From NCBI RefSeq assembly GCF_023284025.1, contig NZ_JAKIKR010000019.1:1-64000 (forward strand): a stretch of 64,000 nt of DNA, in the 5' to 3' direction. This DNA comes from Shewanella abyssi (GTDB lineage: Bacteria; Pseudomonadota; Gammaproteobacteria; Enterobacterales; Shewanellaceae). The position numbers and the translations under genes were made by a program. The notes under the pieces were generated by a model, which was not told where the DNA came from, made no database searches, and saw nothing but the letters and a program-made list of their open reading frames with translations. This document shows, piece after piece, positions 43,968 through 52,802 of this stretch (position 1 is its first letter; each line of letters opens with the position of its first letter).

Positions 43968-44684
43968 ATGAAGTTTAGCATTCTTTCATGGGGCGCATGG
44001 TCGCCACACTATCGGCATATTGCCGAATGGCAGGCTTGGCCCAAAACAGTATTAGACGCATCTACTGCGGCTACAGCTGTGCCTAAATTGCCACAAGTGC
44101 CTGCAATGCAACGTCGTCGCCTCAGTAAGCTCAGCAAAATTTTCCTAGATGCTATCTTTCAATGCGAACCGCCGCAGCAATGCCGCAGTATTTTTGCCTC
44201 CCAGCACGGAGAGATAAATCGCACCATCAATTTACTCAATGACATCGTCGATAAGTCTGCGTTATCACCAACCGCATTTAGTCAGTCAGTGCACAATACC
44301 GCTAGCGGGATCTATAGCATCATTAGTCAAAACCACGCCGCATCGACATCGATTGCTGCAGGCAGTGAGACTTTTTCTCAGGCCTTTACTGAAGCATACG
44401 GACTCCTTGCGGAAGATCCCAAGCCGATACTGCTTTCTTATGCTGACGACACTTTACCCGATATTTATAAGCCATTTGCTAGTGAGCCCGAATGGCCCAT
44501 TGCTGTAGCATTTATCGTTGCGCCATGCACCACACAGCAAAATGCTGTGGCAGAAATACACCTCTGTGAGCAGCAGCCCCAAGCCGTGAAGTTAGGCTTG
44601 GGTCAAATCTTATCCAGTATCGCACTAAAACAGGCCATTTCAGGCAACTACTCCGGCATGCATTGGAGTTTGAGCTTTGAATAG
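43968..44684 (+). CDS. apeC: APE cluster: ketosynthase-like chain length factor ApeC
   Basis: A 238-residue truncated ketosynthase fold (Ketoacyl-synt_2 type). The usual active-site Cys motif is replaced (AASTSIAAGSETF), so it is not catalytic on its own; in APE systems ApeC pairs with ApeO as KS:CLF and sets polyene length. It is the first gene of a run of 18 that follows the known apeC-to-apeR order. GAGG lies 7 nt before the ATG. It overlaps the next gene by 8 bp. Confidence 0.85.
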   Translation: MKFSILSWGAWSPHYRHIAEWQAWPKTVLDASTAATAVPKLPQVPAMQRRRLSKLSKIFLDAIFQCEPPQQCRSIFASQHGEINRTINLLNDIVDKSALSPTAFSQSVHNTASGIYSIISQNHAASTSIAAGSETFSQAFTEAYGLLAEDPKPILLSYADDTLPDIYKPFASEPEWPIAVAFIVAPCTTQQNAVAEIHLCEQQPQAVKLGLGQILSSIALKQAISGNYSGMHWSLSFE

Positions 44685-45477
44685 ACAGCGAGCACCACGG
44701 CTAACTGGTATTGCTTACCTACCACGATGGTTAGGGGGCACCTTTTGCTATATCGTTTTTGGCCTCGGTGGGTTACTGAGCTCGTTAACCATTTTGCCTA
44801 TTCTCCGATTTTGGCCCGGCACTCCCACCCAGCGTATAGAGAGGGTGCAGCATGCAGTTCATCTCATGTTCAAAGGCTTTGTTTACATGCTTACTTGGAC
44901 GGGCTTAATCAAGGTCAGCCATGGCGATTTGCAACAACTGAAAGACGCTAAGGGCATGATTGTCACCTCAAATCACCCCACTTTAGTCGATGTTGTCGTA
45001 CTGATTAGCTTAATGCCCAATACCAGTTGTATTGTTAAACAGGGTATTTGGCGGAATCCATTTATGCGTGGAGTCGTGTCTAGTGCTGGCTACATACCGA
45101 ATCGCGGCGCAGAGCTGCTCTTAGCAGACTGCAAAGAGGTATTAAACAGGGGCAATAATTTGATCATTTTCCCTGAAGGTACTCGTACAATCATTGGAAA
45201 ACGCGTCAACAGTTTTGCACGCGGCGCAGCCAATATCACCATCCGCACCCAAAGCGACCTGTTACCTATATTGCTTAAAACCAGCTGTGTTGGTTTCAGC
45301 AAACAAGAATCTTGGTATCAATTACCCAGACGTACCATCGGCATGCATATTGAAATAGGCGAAAAATCACCCTATCTTCGCTATGATGCAAGAGTGGGTA
45401 GCGATGCTAAAATGGCTCGTCAAATGACCCGTGATCTTGAAGAATATTATAAACAACAATTAGATAATTACTTATGA
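44677..45477 (+). CDS. apeD: APE cluster: lysophospholipid-type acyltransferase ApeD
   Basis: A 266-residue membrane acyltransferase: helix at about 18-45, catalytic NHPTLVD (HX4D) and IIFPEGTRT. In APE clusters it is thought to help attach the polyene to a glycerol/lipid anchor. The start appears to be TTG (44677) inside the end of apeC, with GGAG 8 nt upstream, which indicates translational coupling. It overlaps apeE by ATGA. Confidence 0.8.
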   Translation: MNRQRAPRLTGIAYLPRWLGGTFCYIVFGLGGLLSSLTILPILRFWPGTPTQRIERVQHAVHLMFKGFVYMLTWTGLIKVSHGDLQQLKDAKGMIVTSNHPTLVDVVVLISLMPNTSCIVKQGIWRNPFMRGVVSSAGYIPNRGAELLLADCKEVLNRGNNLIIFPEGTRTIIGKRVNSFARGAANITIRTQSDLLPILLKTSCVGFSKQESWYQLPRRTIGMHIEIGEKSPYLRYDARVGSDAKMARQMTRDLEEYYKQQLDNYL

Positions 45478-45728
45478 GCTTAGAAAACGAAATTAAACAA
45501 TTGATCATCGACAGTCTTGACCTTGAAGACGTCAATATTGATGATATTAATGCTAACGCACCACTTTTTGGTGAAGGGTTAGGGCTAGACTCTATTGATG
45601 CACTTGAACTCGGTTTAGCGATAAAAAAACAGTTCGATGTCAAAATTGAAGCTAATTCAGAAGCAACCAAATTGCACTTTTACAGCGTTGCTAGCTTAGC
45701 AAGCTTTGTTAAGTCACAACGAGCGTAG
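45474..45728 (+). CDS. apeE: APE cluster: acyl carrier protein ApeE
   Basis: An 84-residue ACP. The phosphopantetheine serine is Ser40 in LGLDSIDALEL. One of two consecutive ACPs that carry the growing aryl polyene. Begins within the apeD stop (ATGA). The acidic helical character is typical. Confidence 0.9.
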   Translation: MSLENEIKQLIIDSLDLEDVNIDDINANAPLFGEGLGLDSIDALELGLAIKKQFDVKIEANSEATKLHFYSVASLASFVKSQRA

Positions 45729-45736
45729 GAGGCAAT

Positions 45737-45985
45737 ATGCAAACTGGTGAACAAATTTTAGAAGCATTAACCGCTATCTTAGTCGATGAGTTTGAAGTTG
45801 ACGCTGACGATATCACCTTAGATGCATCACTTTATGAAGCGTTAGATTTAGACAGTATTGATGCTGTTGATCTGGTGATTAAACTGCAACAGATGACAGG
45901 TAAAAAAATTAAGCCTGAAGAGTTTAAAGCTGTGCGCACCGTCGGTGATGTGGTCAATGCCATTGCAGGGTTAGTTAAAGACTAA
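45737..45985 (+). CDS. apeF: APE cluster: acyl carrier protein ApeF
   Basis: An 82-residue ACP with Ser40 in LDLDSIDAVDL. A very strong AGGAGG precedes the ATG by 5 nt, which suggests the highest translation rate in the cluster. Its stop overlaps the apeG start by one base (TAATG). Confidence 0.9.
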   Translation: MQTGEQILEALTAILVDEFEVDADDITLDASLYEALDLDSIDAVDLVIKLQQMTGKKIKPEEFKAVRTVGDVVNAIAGLVKD

Positions 45986-46533
45986 TGCGTTTAATCTTGC
46001 AAATAGTGACCAGTCTAGTGGTTATAGCCTATCCATTAGCCGTCTATTTTGGATTGCATTATTTGCCAACGGGCACTATTGCGCTGCTATTGTGCGCCGT
46101 ACTCTTGCTGCGTTTATTGCTGCAAAAGCAAAAACTAAAAGCACTGATATTGCCGATTTTAATTGGTATAGGTCTCACTGCAGGCAGCTTTATCGCAAAA
46201 GAGCATGAGTATTTACTGTTCTACCCGGTAGTGATCAACTTGACGATGTTGGGGCTGTTTAGTTACTCATTGGTTCGTGGACCTAGCATGATAGAGCAGC
46301 TGGCAAGATTGAAAGAACCCGAGCTTCCCAATGAAGCGATAGCTTATCTCAATAAAGTCACGCTACTTTGGTGTGGGCTGTTTATTTTCAATGGTAGCGT
46401 TGCGCTCTACACCGCACTTTATACAAGCTTGGAAACTTGGACCCTTTATAACGGCTTAATCGCCTACTTGCTTATTGGATTACTGCTCGCTGGTGAGTGG
46501 TTATACAGAACATTGTGGTTAAAAAAGACATGA
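45985..46533 (+). CDS. apeG: APE cluster: small integral membrane protein ApeG (COG4648)
   Basis: A 182-residue polytopic membrane protein with about five helices (4-22, 28-46, 50-66, 80-98, 126-145, 158-178). No catalytic motif. The protein is of the kind always found between the ACPs and the AMP ligase in APE loci; its function is not established. Ends in an ATGA overlap with apeH. Confidence 0.8.
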   Translation: MRLILQIVTSLVVIAYPLAVYFGLHYLPTGTIALLLCAVLLLRLLLQKQKLKALILPILIGIGLTAGSFIAKEHEYLLFYPVVINLTMLGLFSYSLVRGPSMIEQLARLKEPELPNEAIAYLNKVTLLWCGLFIFNGSVALYTALYTSLETWTLYNGLIAYLLIGLLLAGEWLYRTLWLKKT

Positions 46534-47909
46534 CTGAATTACTCAAATCCTGGTTATCCCAAGGGCCAGCAGCACAGCAGTTGATCAGCTTCAACCATCA
46601 CAATATTGTGACTGGTACAGTGTTCAGCAACCAAGTCGCTCATCTGCACCAGCAGCTAAATAGTTCCAAAGAAAAGCGCTGGCTATTGAGTTGTGAAAGT
46701 AGCGATATGTTTGCGGTAGGGCTCTGTGCAGGTTTACTTGCGGGTAAGCAAATGATACTGCCCGCCAACACTCAGGCTGGCACATTGAGTCAGTTAACCC
46801 ATGAATTTGAAGGGGTCATTGCTGATCTGCCACTATGTGAAGGCAAAGCTTTTTTACGCCTAGATAAAGATCTTAATCTACCCACATCGCAATGGCCTGA
46901 ATTAACCCAATGGGGTGAGCTGGTATTATTCACCTCTGGTAGCAGTGGTAAACCCAAACGCATCGCCAAATCCATTAGCCAACTCGACGCTGAAGTCAGC
47001 GTCTTGGAACGTACCTTTGCCGAGCGCCTGCCCCACTGCAGCGTCATTGCCACCGTTTCACACCAACATATTTATGGTCTGCTGTTTAAAATTCTGTGGC
47101 CCCTTGCCGCTAGCCGTCCATTTTTAAGTGATTTAGTCGAATACCCTGAAACGCTTAGCTATTACGCTAACTTGTTTCCAAACTTATGCTTAATCAGTAG
47201 TCCTGCTCAGTTATCTCGTTTGCCTGATGCGCTGGATAATGAGCCGCAACTGCGCGCCCCAAGCTTAGTGTTTAGTTCAGGTGGCCCACTCAGCTTCGAA
47301 GCTGCAATGGCAATAAAGCAATGCTATGGCCGACTACCGACCGAAGTTTTCGGCAGTACCGAGACGGGCGGGATCGCATACCGCCAGCAACACTCTCCCG
47401 CTGAGCCTTGGCAAACATTTGCAGCGATAGAGATTAAACAAGACGCTGTCGATGGTGCATTGCAGCTCAAATCCCCCTATTTGGAAAATGATGATTGGCT
47501 TCGATGTGAAGATAAAGTCGACATTGCCAGTGATGGCAGGTTTAGCCTGCAAGGGCGCCTTGATCGCATCGTAAAAGTCGAAGAGAAACGCCTGTCACTG
47601 GTGCAGATGGAGTCGCTTTTAGAGAGCCACCCTTACGTTAGCAAAGCCGCTTTACTCATGTTAGAGCAGCCTAGAACACAGCTTGGTGCCGCGATTGAAC
47701 TGTCTCCACAAGGCGTTGAGCAATTAGCCATTGACGGCAAACTTGCACTCAACAATGTGCTGAAGCGTCATCTTCTATCCCAGTTTGAGCGGGTAACCTT
47801 GCCACGTCGCTGGCGCTATCCTGAGCAGTTACCCATTGATCTTCAGAGCAAGCGCGTACACGACACCATGCTAGCTCTATTTGATATCGATAAGTTTAAG
47901 AGCAAATGA
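46530..47909 (+). CDS. apeH: APE cluster: AMP-dependent aryl acid ligase ApeH
   Basis: A 459-residue ANL-family adenylating enzyme, shorter than usual. The P-loop is LFTSGSSGKPKR, and FGSTETGGIAYRQ and LQGRLDRIVKVEEKRL are the A5 and A8 motifs. It is expected to activate the aryl acid starter (a cinnamate, coumarate or benzoate) and load it on ApeE/F. The start is the ATG in the ATGA overlap with apeG. Confidence 0.85.
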   Translation: MTELLKSWLSQGPAAQQLISFNHHNIVTGTVFSNQVAHLHQQLNSSKEKRWLLSCESSDMFAVGLCAGLLAGKQMILPANTQAGTLSQLTHEFEGVIADLPLCEGKAFLRLDKDLNLPTSQWPELTQWGELVLFTSGSSGKPKRIAKSISQLDAEVSVLERTFAERLPHCSVIATVSHQHIYGLLFKILWPLAASRPFLSDLVEYPETLSYYANLFPNLCLISSPAQLSRLPDALDNEPQLRAPSLVFSSGGPLSFEAAMAIKQCYGRLPTEVFGSTETGGIAYRQQHSPAEPWQTFAAIEIKQDAVDGALQLKSPYLENDDWLRCEDKVDIASDGRFSLQGRLDRIVKVEEKRLSLVQMESLLESHPYVSKAALLMLEQPRTQLGAAIELSPQGVEQLAIDGKLALNNVLKRHLLSQFERVTLPRRWRYPEQLPIDLQSKRVHDTMLALFDIDKFKSK

Positions 47910-48289
47910 TTAAATCTACGTTACCGACCATTATTAGCACTCAAATCGATGATGACTGCATCTGTTGGCGTCTCGATATTCCCGCTAACCTGGAATTTTT
48001 TAACGGTCACTTTCCCGCGCAACCCGTGCTGCCTGGCGTCACTCAATTAGATTGGGCGATTAAGCTTGGTTGCCAGCATTTTGGCTACGCCTGTGACGTT
48101 GCGGTGCTTGAGGTGCTCAAGTTTCAACAGCTAATGCTGCCTAACACTCAGGTCAATTTAACCATTAGCCATAATGCCGCGAAAGCCAAGCTGACTTTTA
48201 CCTATAGCGATGGCGATAAACGCTTTGCCTCCGGTCGAATAGTATTCAATGTCACCAATAGTTACACGACCAATAGGGAAGCCAGTTAA
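47906..48289 (+). CDS. apeI: APE cluster: hot-dog dehydratase subunit ApeI
   Basis: A 127-residue FabA/FabZ-like hot-dog protein with the catalytic-type FFNGHFPAQPVLPGV (His35). In APE synthesis ApeI forms a heteromeric dehydratase with ApeP. ATGA overlap with apeH and TAATG with apeJ. Confidence 0.85.
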   Translation: MIKSTLPTIISTQIDDDCICWRLDIPANLEFFNGHFPAQPVLPGVTQLDWAIKLGCQHFGYACDVAVLEVLKFQQLMLPNTQVNLTISHNAAKAKLTFTYSDGDKRFASGRIVFNVTNSYTTNREAS

Positions 48290-50007
48290 TGCGCATCGCC
48301 TTAATCATTCCTAACTATAACCACCAAGCTGCTATCGCACAGACACTTGAGCAACTTGATGGGCTTGGTTTGCCTTGTTATCTGATCAATGATGGCAGCG
48401 ATGATCAAACTCGGTTTTTACTCATTGAACTTGCCAACAAATACCCGTGGGTAACGCTGCTGCACCACCCCTTTAATCGTGGCAAAGGCGCGGCCGTTAT
48501 GACGGGACTGCGCACCGCTTATCAAGATGGCTTTAGCCACGCATTGCAGGTTGATGCCGATGGGCAGCACAACTTAGATGATATCCCGGCGATGATAGCC
48601 CGGGCGGGATCTGCACCGGAGGCATTAATTTCTGGGTTACCTCAATATGATGACTCGGTTCCCAAGGGACGGCTATATGGTCGCTATCTCACCCATATCT
48701 GGGTGTGGATAGAAACCCTAAGTTTTGATATCCAAGATTCCATGTGCGGCTTTAGGGTGTACCCATTAGCCGAGACGGAAAAGCTATTTTTACGTCATGC
48801 TCTGGGCGAGCGCATGGACTTTGATATAGAGGTGCTAGTGCGCCTGTATTGGCAAGGCGTACCCATTATCCACATCCCCACACGGGTGATCTACCCCGAA
48901 GATGGCATTAGCCATTTTCAGGGGGTCAAAGACAATGCGCGGATCTCCTTGATGCACAGCAAACTGTTTTTCAGCATGTTGTTGCGCCAACCCAAACGCT
49001 TGTGGAACAAATTTAGCCAAGGCAAACAAAGCCAGCATTGGTCTAATATGCAAGAGCGTGGCAGCTACTGGGGCATTAAATTGATAGCCGAAAGCTATCG
49101 TTACGGTGGCCACTGGCTATGCCGCGCCATAATGTACCCGGTTATCTGCTACTTCTTTATCACCGGTGCCACCGCCAGAGCCGCATCGAAACTGTTTTTG
49201 ACACGCGTTAAAACGACCGAGCCCGCTCACCCCTTGTTGAGTGACAAACTCAGTTGGCGTGACAGCCTTAAGCATTTTTTTGCCTTTGGAAATGCCGCTC
49301 TTGACCGTATTGATGCCTGGTGTGACCGCATCAAACTCGATGAGGTCGATTTCCCAAATAGACAATTACTGGTCGAACAGCTTGAAACCGGCAAGGGCGC
49401 CGTCTTACTGGTGTCTCATTTGGGAAATTTAGAACTTTGCCGCGCTATATCGATCCACCAGCGCAAAGTCAAAGTTAATGTCATGGTATTAACCGAGCAT
49501 GCGGAAAACTTTAACCGCGTATTACAGCAACTCAACCCTGATAGCGCACTCAACCTCATTCAAGTGACCGAGTTTGGCCCAGGCACCTCTATATTATTGC
49601 AACAGAAGATCGACGAAGGGGAGTTAGTGGTAATCGCTGGCGATAGAACCTCCTCGCAAACCGCTGGCCGTGTGACTTACGCTCCCTTTCTAGGTAAAGA
49701 GGCCCCCTTCCCACAAGGACCCTTTATTCTTGCGGGTTTGTTAGATTGCCCAGTGTTTACCATGTTCTGCTTGCGTGAAGAGGGACGTTATCACGTGCAC
49801 CTCAGCCATTTCGCCAACAGCCTAAAAGGCCCCCGATCTGAGCGATCAAAGCGACTCAACAATGCGGTACAAGATTTTAGCCAGCGCTTAGAGTATTTTG
49901 CGCTGCGCCAACCACTTCAGTGGTTTAATTTTTATGATTTTTGGCACAAGGACGAAAACATCCAGCGTACCAATGTTCAAGGAAGTAAAGGACAACAACA
50001 AAAATGA
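48289..50007 (+). CDS. apeJ: APE cluster: glycosyltransferase/LpxL-type acyltransferase fusion ApeJ
   Basis: A 572-residue two-domain protein. Residues 1-~240 form a family 2 glycosyltransferase (IIPNYNHQ; QVDADGQHN DxD-type motif; SMCGFRVYPL). Residues ~285-560 form an LpxL/HtrB-like acyltransferase (LVSHLGNLE HX4E; VIAGDRTS). The fusion is usual in APE clusters and presumably builds or acylates the glycan/lipid anchor. It overlaps the ammonia-lyase gene by ATGA. Confidence 0.85.
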   Translation: MRIALIIPNYNHQAAIAQTLEQLDGLGLPCYLINDGSDDQTRFLLIELANKYPWVTLLHHPFNRGKGAAVMTGLRTAYQDGFSHALQVDADGQHNLDDIPAMIARAGSAPEALISGLPQYDDSVPKGRLYGRYLTHIWVWIETLSFDIQDSMCGFRVYPLAETEKLFLRHALGERMDFDIEVLVRLYWQGVPIIHIPTRVIYPEDGISHFQGVKDNARISLMHSKLFFSMLLRQPKRLWNKFSQGKQSQHWSNMQERGSYWGIKLIAESYRYGGHWLCRAIMYPVICYFFITGATARAASKLFLTRVKTTEPAHPLLSDKLSWRDSLKHFFAFGNAALDRIDAWCDRIKLDEVDFPNRQLLVEQLETGKGAVLLVSHLGNLELCRAISIHQRKVKVNVMVLTEHAENFNRVLQQLNPDSALNLIQVTEFGPGTSILLQQKIDEGELVVIAGDRTSSQTAGRVTYAPFLGKEAPFPQGPFILAGLLDCPVFTMFCLREEGRYHVHLSHFANSLKGPRSERSKRLNNAVQDFSQRLEYFALRQPLQWFNFYDFWHKDENIQRTNVQGSKGQQQK

Positions 50008-51563
50008 CCCACGCTAACGCCCTAAACATCAAGCGACAAACCGTCGAGTTTGGCTACCGTAACTTGTCTCTTGAAGACGTAGTAGCAATCTCAAAAGGGG
50101 CAAGCGCACAGCTAAACCAAACGCAAGAGTACCGAGCCTATATTCAAAAAGGCGCATGGTTTATCGATAGCTTGCTCAAAGAGGAGGGAGTGGTCTACGG
50201 CGTAACTACCGGTTACGGTGACTCTTGCACTGTCACCGTCGGACTCGACCTAGTCCATGAGTTACCACTGCATTTGACCCGTTTTCACGGTTGTGGTCTC
50301 GGCGATATTTTATCCATCGCACAAACTCGTGCAGTCATGGCGTGCCGCTTAAGCTCGCTCGCTTACGGTAAGTCAGGGGTCAGTTTTGAACTGCTAGAGC
50401 GCATTGAGACCCTGCTGAATCTCAATATCACTCCAGTGATCCCAGAAGAGGGATCAGTCGGTGCCAGCGGCGATTTAACCCCGCTATCTTACCTCGCTGC
50501 CGTACTTATTGGTGAACGCGATGTGATGTATCAAGGCCAGCGCCGCCCCACTAGCGAAGTCTATCAACTACTTAATATTGTCCCGCTAACCTTGCGTCCT
50601 AAAGAGGGTCTCGCGCTAATGAATGGCACCGCGGTCATGACAGCGCTGGCTTGTTTAGCCTATGATCGCGCCCAATATATGGCGCGATTATCCAGCCGTA
50701 TCACCGCCATGGCTTCACTGACGCTCAAGGGTAACTCGAATCACTTCGATGACATCCTGTTTGCCGCGAAGCCGCACCCGGGTCAAAACCAAATTGCGGC
50801 GTGGATCCGTGAAGATCTCAATCACCACACTCATCCGCGTAACTCTGACCGATTACAAGATAGATACTCTATCCGCTGTGCGCCACACGTGATCGGGGTG
50901 CTACAAGATGCGCTGCCCTTTATGCGGCAATTTATCGAAACCGAACTGAATAGCGCCAACGACAACCCGATTGTTGATGCCGAAGGTGAGCATATCCTTC
51001 ATGGCGGACACTTCTATGGTGGCCATATCGCCTTTGCGATGGATTCGATGAAAAATGCGGTAGCCAACATTGCCGACTTAATTGACCGCCAGATGGCATT
51101 AGTGATGGACCAAAAATTTAATAATGGTCTGCCAGCGAACCTTTCTGGGGCAATGGGCAAACGTAAAGCCATCAATCACGGCTTTAAAGCGGTACAGATT
51201 GGCGTTTCGGCGTGGACTGCCGAGGCACTTAAAAATACCATGCCAGCCAGTGTGTTTTCACGATCGACCGAATGTCATAACCAAGATAAAGTCAGCATGG
51301 GCACCATTTCAGCCCGTGACTGCATGCGAGTACTGCAGCTTACCGAACAAGTCGCTGCCGCAGCCTTGTTGGCGATGTCTCAAGGTATTCGTTTGCGTAT
51401 AATGCAACAAGAGCTTGTGCCAAGTACGATTACCCCCTCTCTGGGCAAAACGCTAGCGCAAGTCGAAGAAGATTTTGAACTGCTCACCGAAGACCGCCCC
51501 TTAGAACAAACACTGCGCTCCACCGTCGACAAGATCCAAAGTGGCTATTGGGAAGTATGCTAA
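50004..51563 (+). CDS. APE cluster: MIO-type aromatic amino acid ammonia-lyase (HAL/PAL/TAL family)
   Basis: A 519-residue lyase. The MIO cofactor triad is Ala154-Ser155-Gly156 in GSVGASGDLTPLSYLA; Tyr65 (VVYGVTTGYGD) is the catalytic base. The selectivity pair is Phe94-His95 (LTRFHGCG), unlike HAL (Ser-His), TAL (His-Leu) or PAL (Phe-Leu). Genomic context (no hut genes) argues for making a cinnamate-type starter, not histidine breakdown. Linked to apeJ and apeK by overlapping start/stop codons. Confidence 0.85.
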   Translation: MTHANALNIKRQTVEFGYRNLSLEDVVAISKGASAQLNQTQEYRAYIQKGAWFIDSLLKEEGVVYGVTTGYGDSCTVTVGLDLVHELPLHLTRFHGCGLGDILSIAQTRAVMACRLSSLAYGKSGVSFELLERIETLLNLNITPVIPEEGSVGASGDLTPLSYLAAVLIGERDVMYQGQRRPTSEVYQLLNIVPLTLRPKEGLALMNGTAVMTALACLAYDRAQYMARLSSRITAMASLTLKGNSNHFDDILFAAKPHPGQNQIAAWIREDLNHHTHPRNSDRLQDRYSIRCAPHVIGVLQDALPFMRQFIETELNSANDNPIVDAEGEHILHGGHFYGGHIAFAMDSMKNAVANIADLIDRQMALVMDQKFNNGLPANLSGAMGKRKAINHGFKAVQIGVSAWTAEALKNTMPASVFSRSTECHNQDKVSMGTISARDCMRVLQLTEQVAAAALLAMSQGIRLRIMQQELVPSTITPSLGKTLAQVEEDFELLTEDRPLEQTLRSTVDKIQSGYWEVC

Positions 51564-51601
51564 TGCGCCTTTCCGTGCTGGCAAGGATAATGATCTTATG
51601 A
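51563..51601 (+). other. 12-codon mini-ORF linking the ammonia-lyase and apeK
   Basis: The reading frame MRLSVLARIMIL begins in the ammonia-lyase stop (TAATG) and ends in the apeK start (ATGA). It may act only as a translational relay for apeK. Confidence 0.35.
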
Positions 51602-52077
51602 AAGGCATTATAAGCACCGAGATTGAAGTCATAATCCCTTTTCACGATGTGGATTCAATGGGCATTACCTGGCATGGCAACTATCTGCGCTATTTTGAAG
51701 TGGCGCGTTGCCAGTTACTGGATCTTATCGATTATGGTTACCGAGCAATGCAAGATTCAGGCTATAGCTGGCCAATTGTCGATTTGCAGATAAAGTATGT
51801 GCAATCGAGTACCTTCGATCAAAAAGTGATTATCAAAGCGGCCATTGTTGAGTGGGAAAACCGCCTTAAAATCAATTACCAAGTATTAGACGCCGTCACT
51901 AAGAAACGTATTACCAAAGGCTATACCATACAAGCGGCGGTTGACATGCAAACCCAGGAGCTGTGCTTTGTTACGCCTCAAGTATTTCAAGATAAAATCG
52001 CTAAACTTATTGATTCCAATGAGCAGTTAAGCACTCAATCAAGTACTTCACTAACCACCGCAGGCTCAAACAGATGA
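51598..52077 (+). CDS. apeK: APE cluster: hot-dog acyl-ACP/CoA thioesterase ApeK
   Basis: A 159-residue 4HBT thioesterase with the catalytic Asp in FHDVDSMGITWHGNYLRYFE. It is expected to release or proofread aryl polyene or starter thioesters. The start at 51598 is chosen over an upstream frame because of AAGGATAATG and the family N-terminus. It overlaps apeL by ATGA. Confidence 0.85.
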   Translation: MKGIISTEIEVIIPFHDVDSMGITWHGNYLRYFEVARCQLLDLIDYGYRAMQDSGYSWPIVDLQIKYVQSSTFDQKVIIKAAIVEWENRLKINYQVLDAVTKKRITKGYTIQAAVDMQTQELCFVTPQVFQDKIAKLIDSNEQLSTQSSTSLTTAGSNR

Positions 52078-52802
52078 TGTTAACTAGGTATCCATTTCGC
52101 TGTTGCCAACTCATATCGATGTGCTTGATCATAATCGGTAATACGTTGAGTTTTTCGGCCCATAGCGAGAGCAACTTTGAGGCTTTATTCGCACACAATG
52201 CGTCTCCAAGTGAGTTAACTCAGCTCAGCAAACAGTTAGCGCCAAGCGCACAAGCTAAGGGTTTGTTTACTCAATATCGACTATTAAAGGTACTCAAAAA
52301 GCCACTTGTTAGCCAAGGGAGCTTTGTCTTCTCTAAGCAGCATGGGGTGATCTGGCAGCAACTATCCCCATTCGAAACTACCTTAATTTTACAAGCGGGC
52401 CGCCTGACCCAAATCGATAGCCAAGGGCAGGTACAGGTCAGCGATGCGCAGCAGTCGGCCAGCGCCAATCAACTGTCGCAGTTAATGCCAATCCTGCTCA
52501 ATGCCCTGCTTAGTGGTGATCTACCCACACTTAAACAGCATTTTGAGTTGAGCTTACAAAACACCACCAGCACCAATACCCAGTGGCAGTTAGGTTTGAC
52601 GCCAATCGACCCTCTCGTCAAAAAAGCCATGCCTCGACTCGTGTTAATGGGTGAGCAGCATATTCAAACCTTAATCCTCTTTAGCGATAACCAAGACCGC
52701 AGCCGTATCGAATTTACCGCGATCAATGAAGCGCCGCTGACGGAGCTAGACTTAGCTCGCTTTTCACCTGCAATTGAAGATAGCGCCAGAGCAGCCCAAT
52801 GA
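52074..52802 (+). CDS. apeL: APE cluster: LolA-like periplasmic carrier ApeL
   Basis: A 242-residue LolA-like beta-sheet protein with an N-terminal signal peptide (cleaved near SAHS-ES). Segments such as GLFTQYRLLKVLKKPLVSQGSFVFSKQHGVIWQ resemble LolA's half-barrel. It would ferry the hydrophobic polyene lipid across the periplasm. ATGA overlaps on both sides. Confidence 0.8.
   Translation: MMLTRYPFRCCQLISMCLIIIGNTLSFSAHSESNFEALFAHNASPSELTQLSKQLAPSAQAKGLFTQYRLLKVLKKPLVSQGSFVFSKQHGVIWQQLSPFETTLILQAGRLTQIDSQGQVQVSDAQQSASANQLSQLMPILLNALLSGDLPTLKQHFELSLQNTTSTNTQWQLGLTPIDPLVKKAMPRLVLMGEQHIQTLILFSDNQDRSRIEFTAINEAPLTELDLARFSPAIEDSARAAQ

Noticed and set aside
50004-51563. Calling the lyase HutH (histidine utilisation)
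   Set aside because: It lies inside the pigment cluster between apeJ and apeK, with no hutU, hutI or hutG, and the Ser-His selectivity pair is Phe-His.
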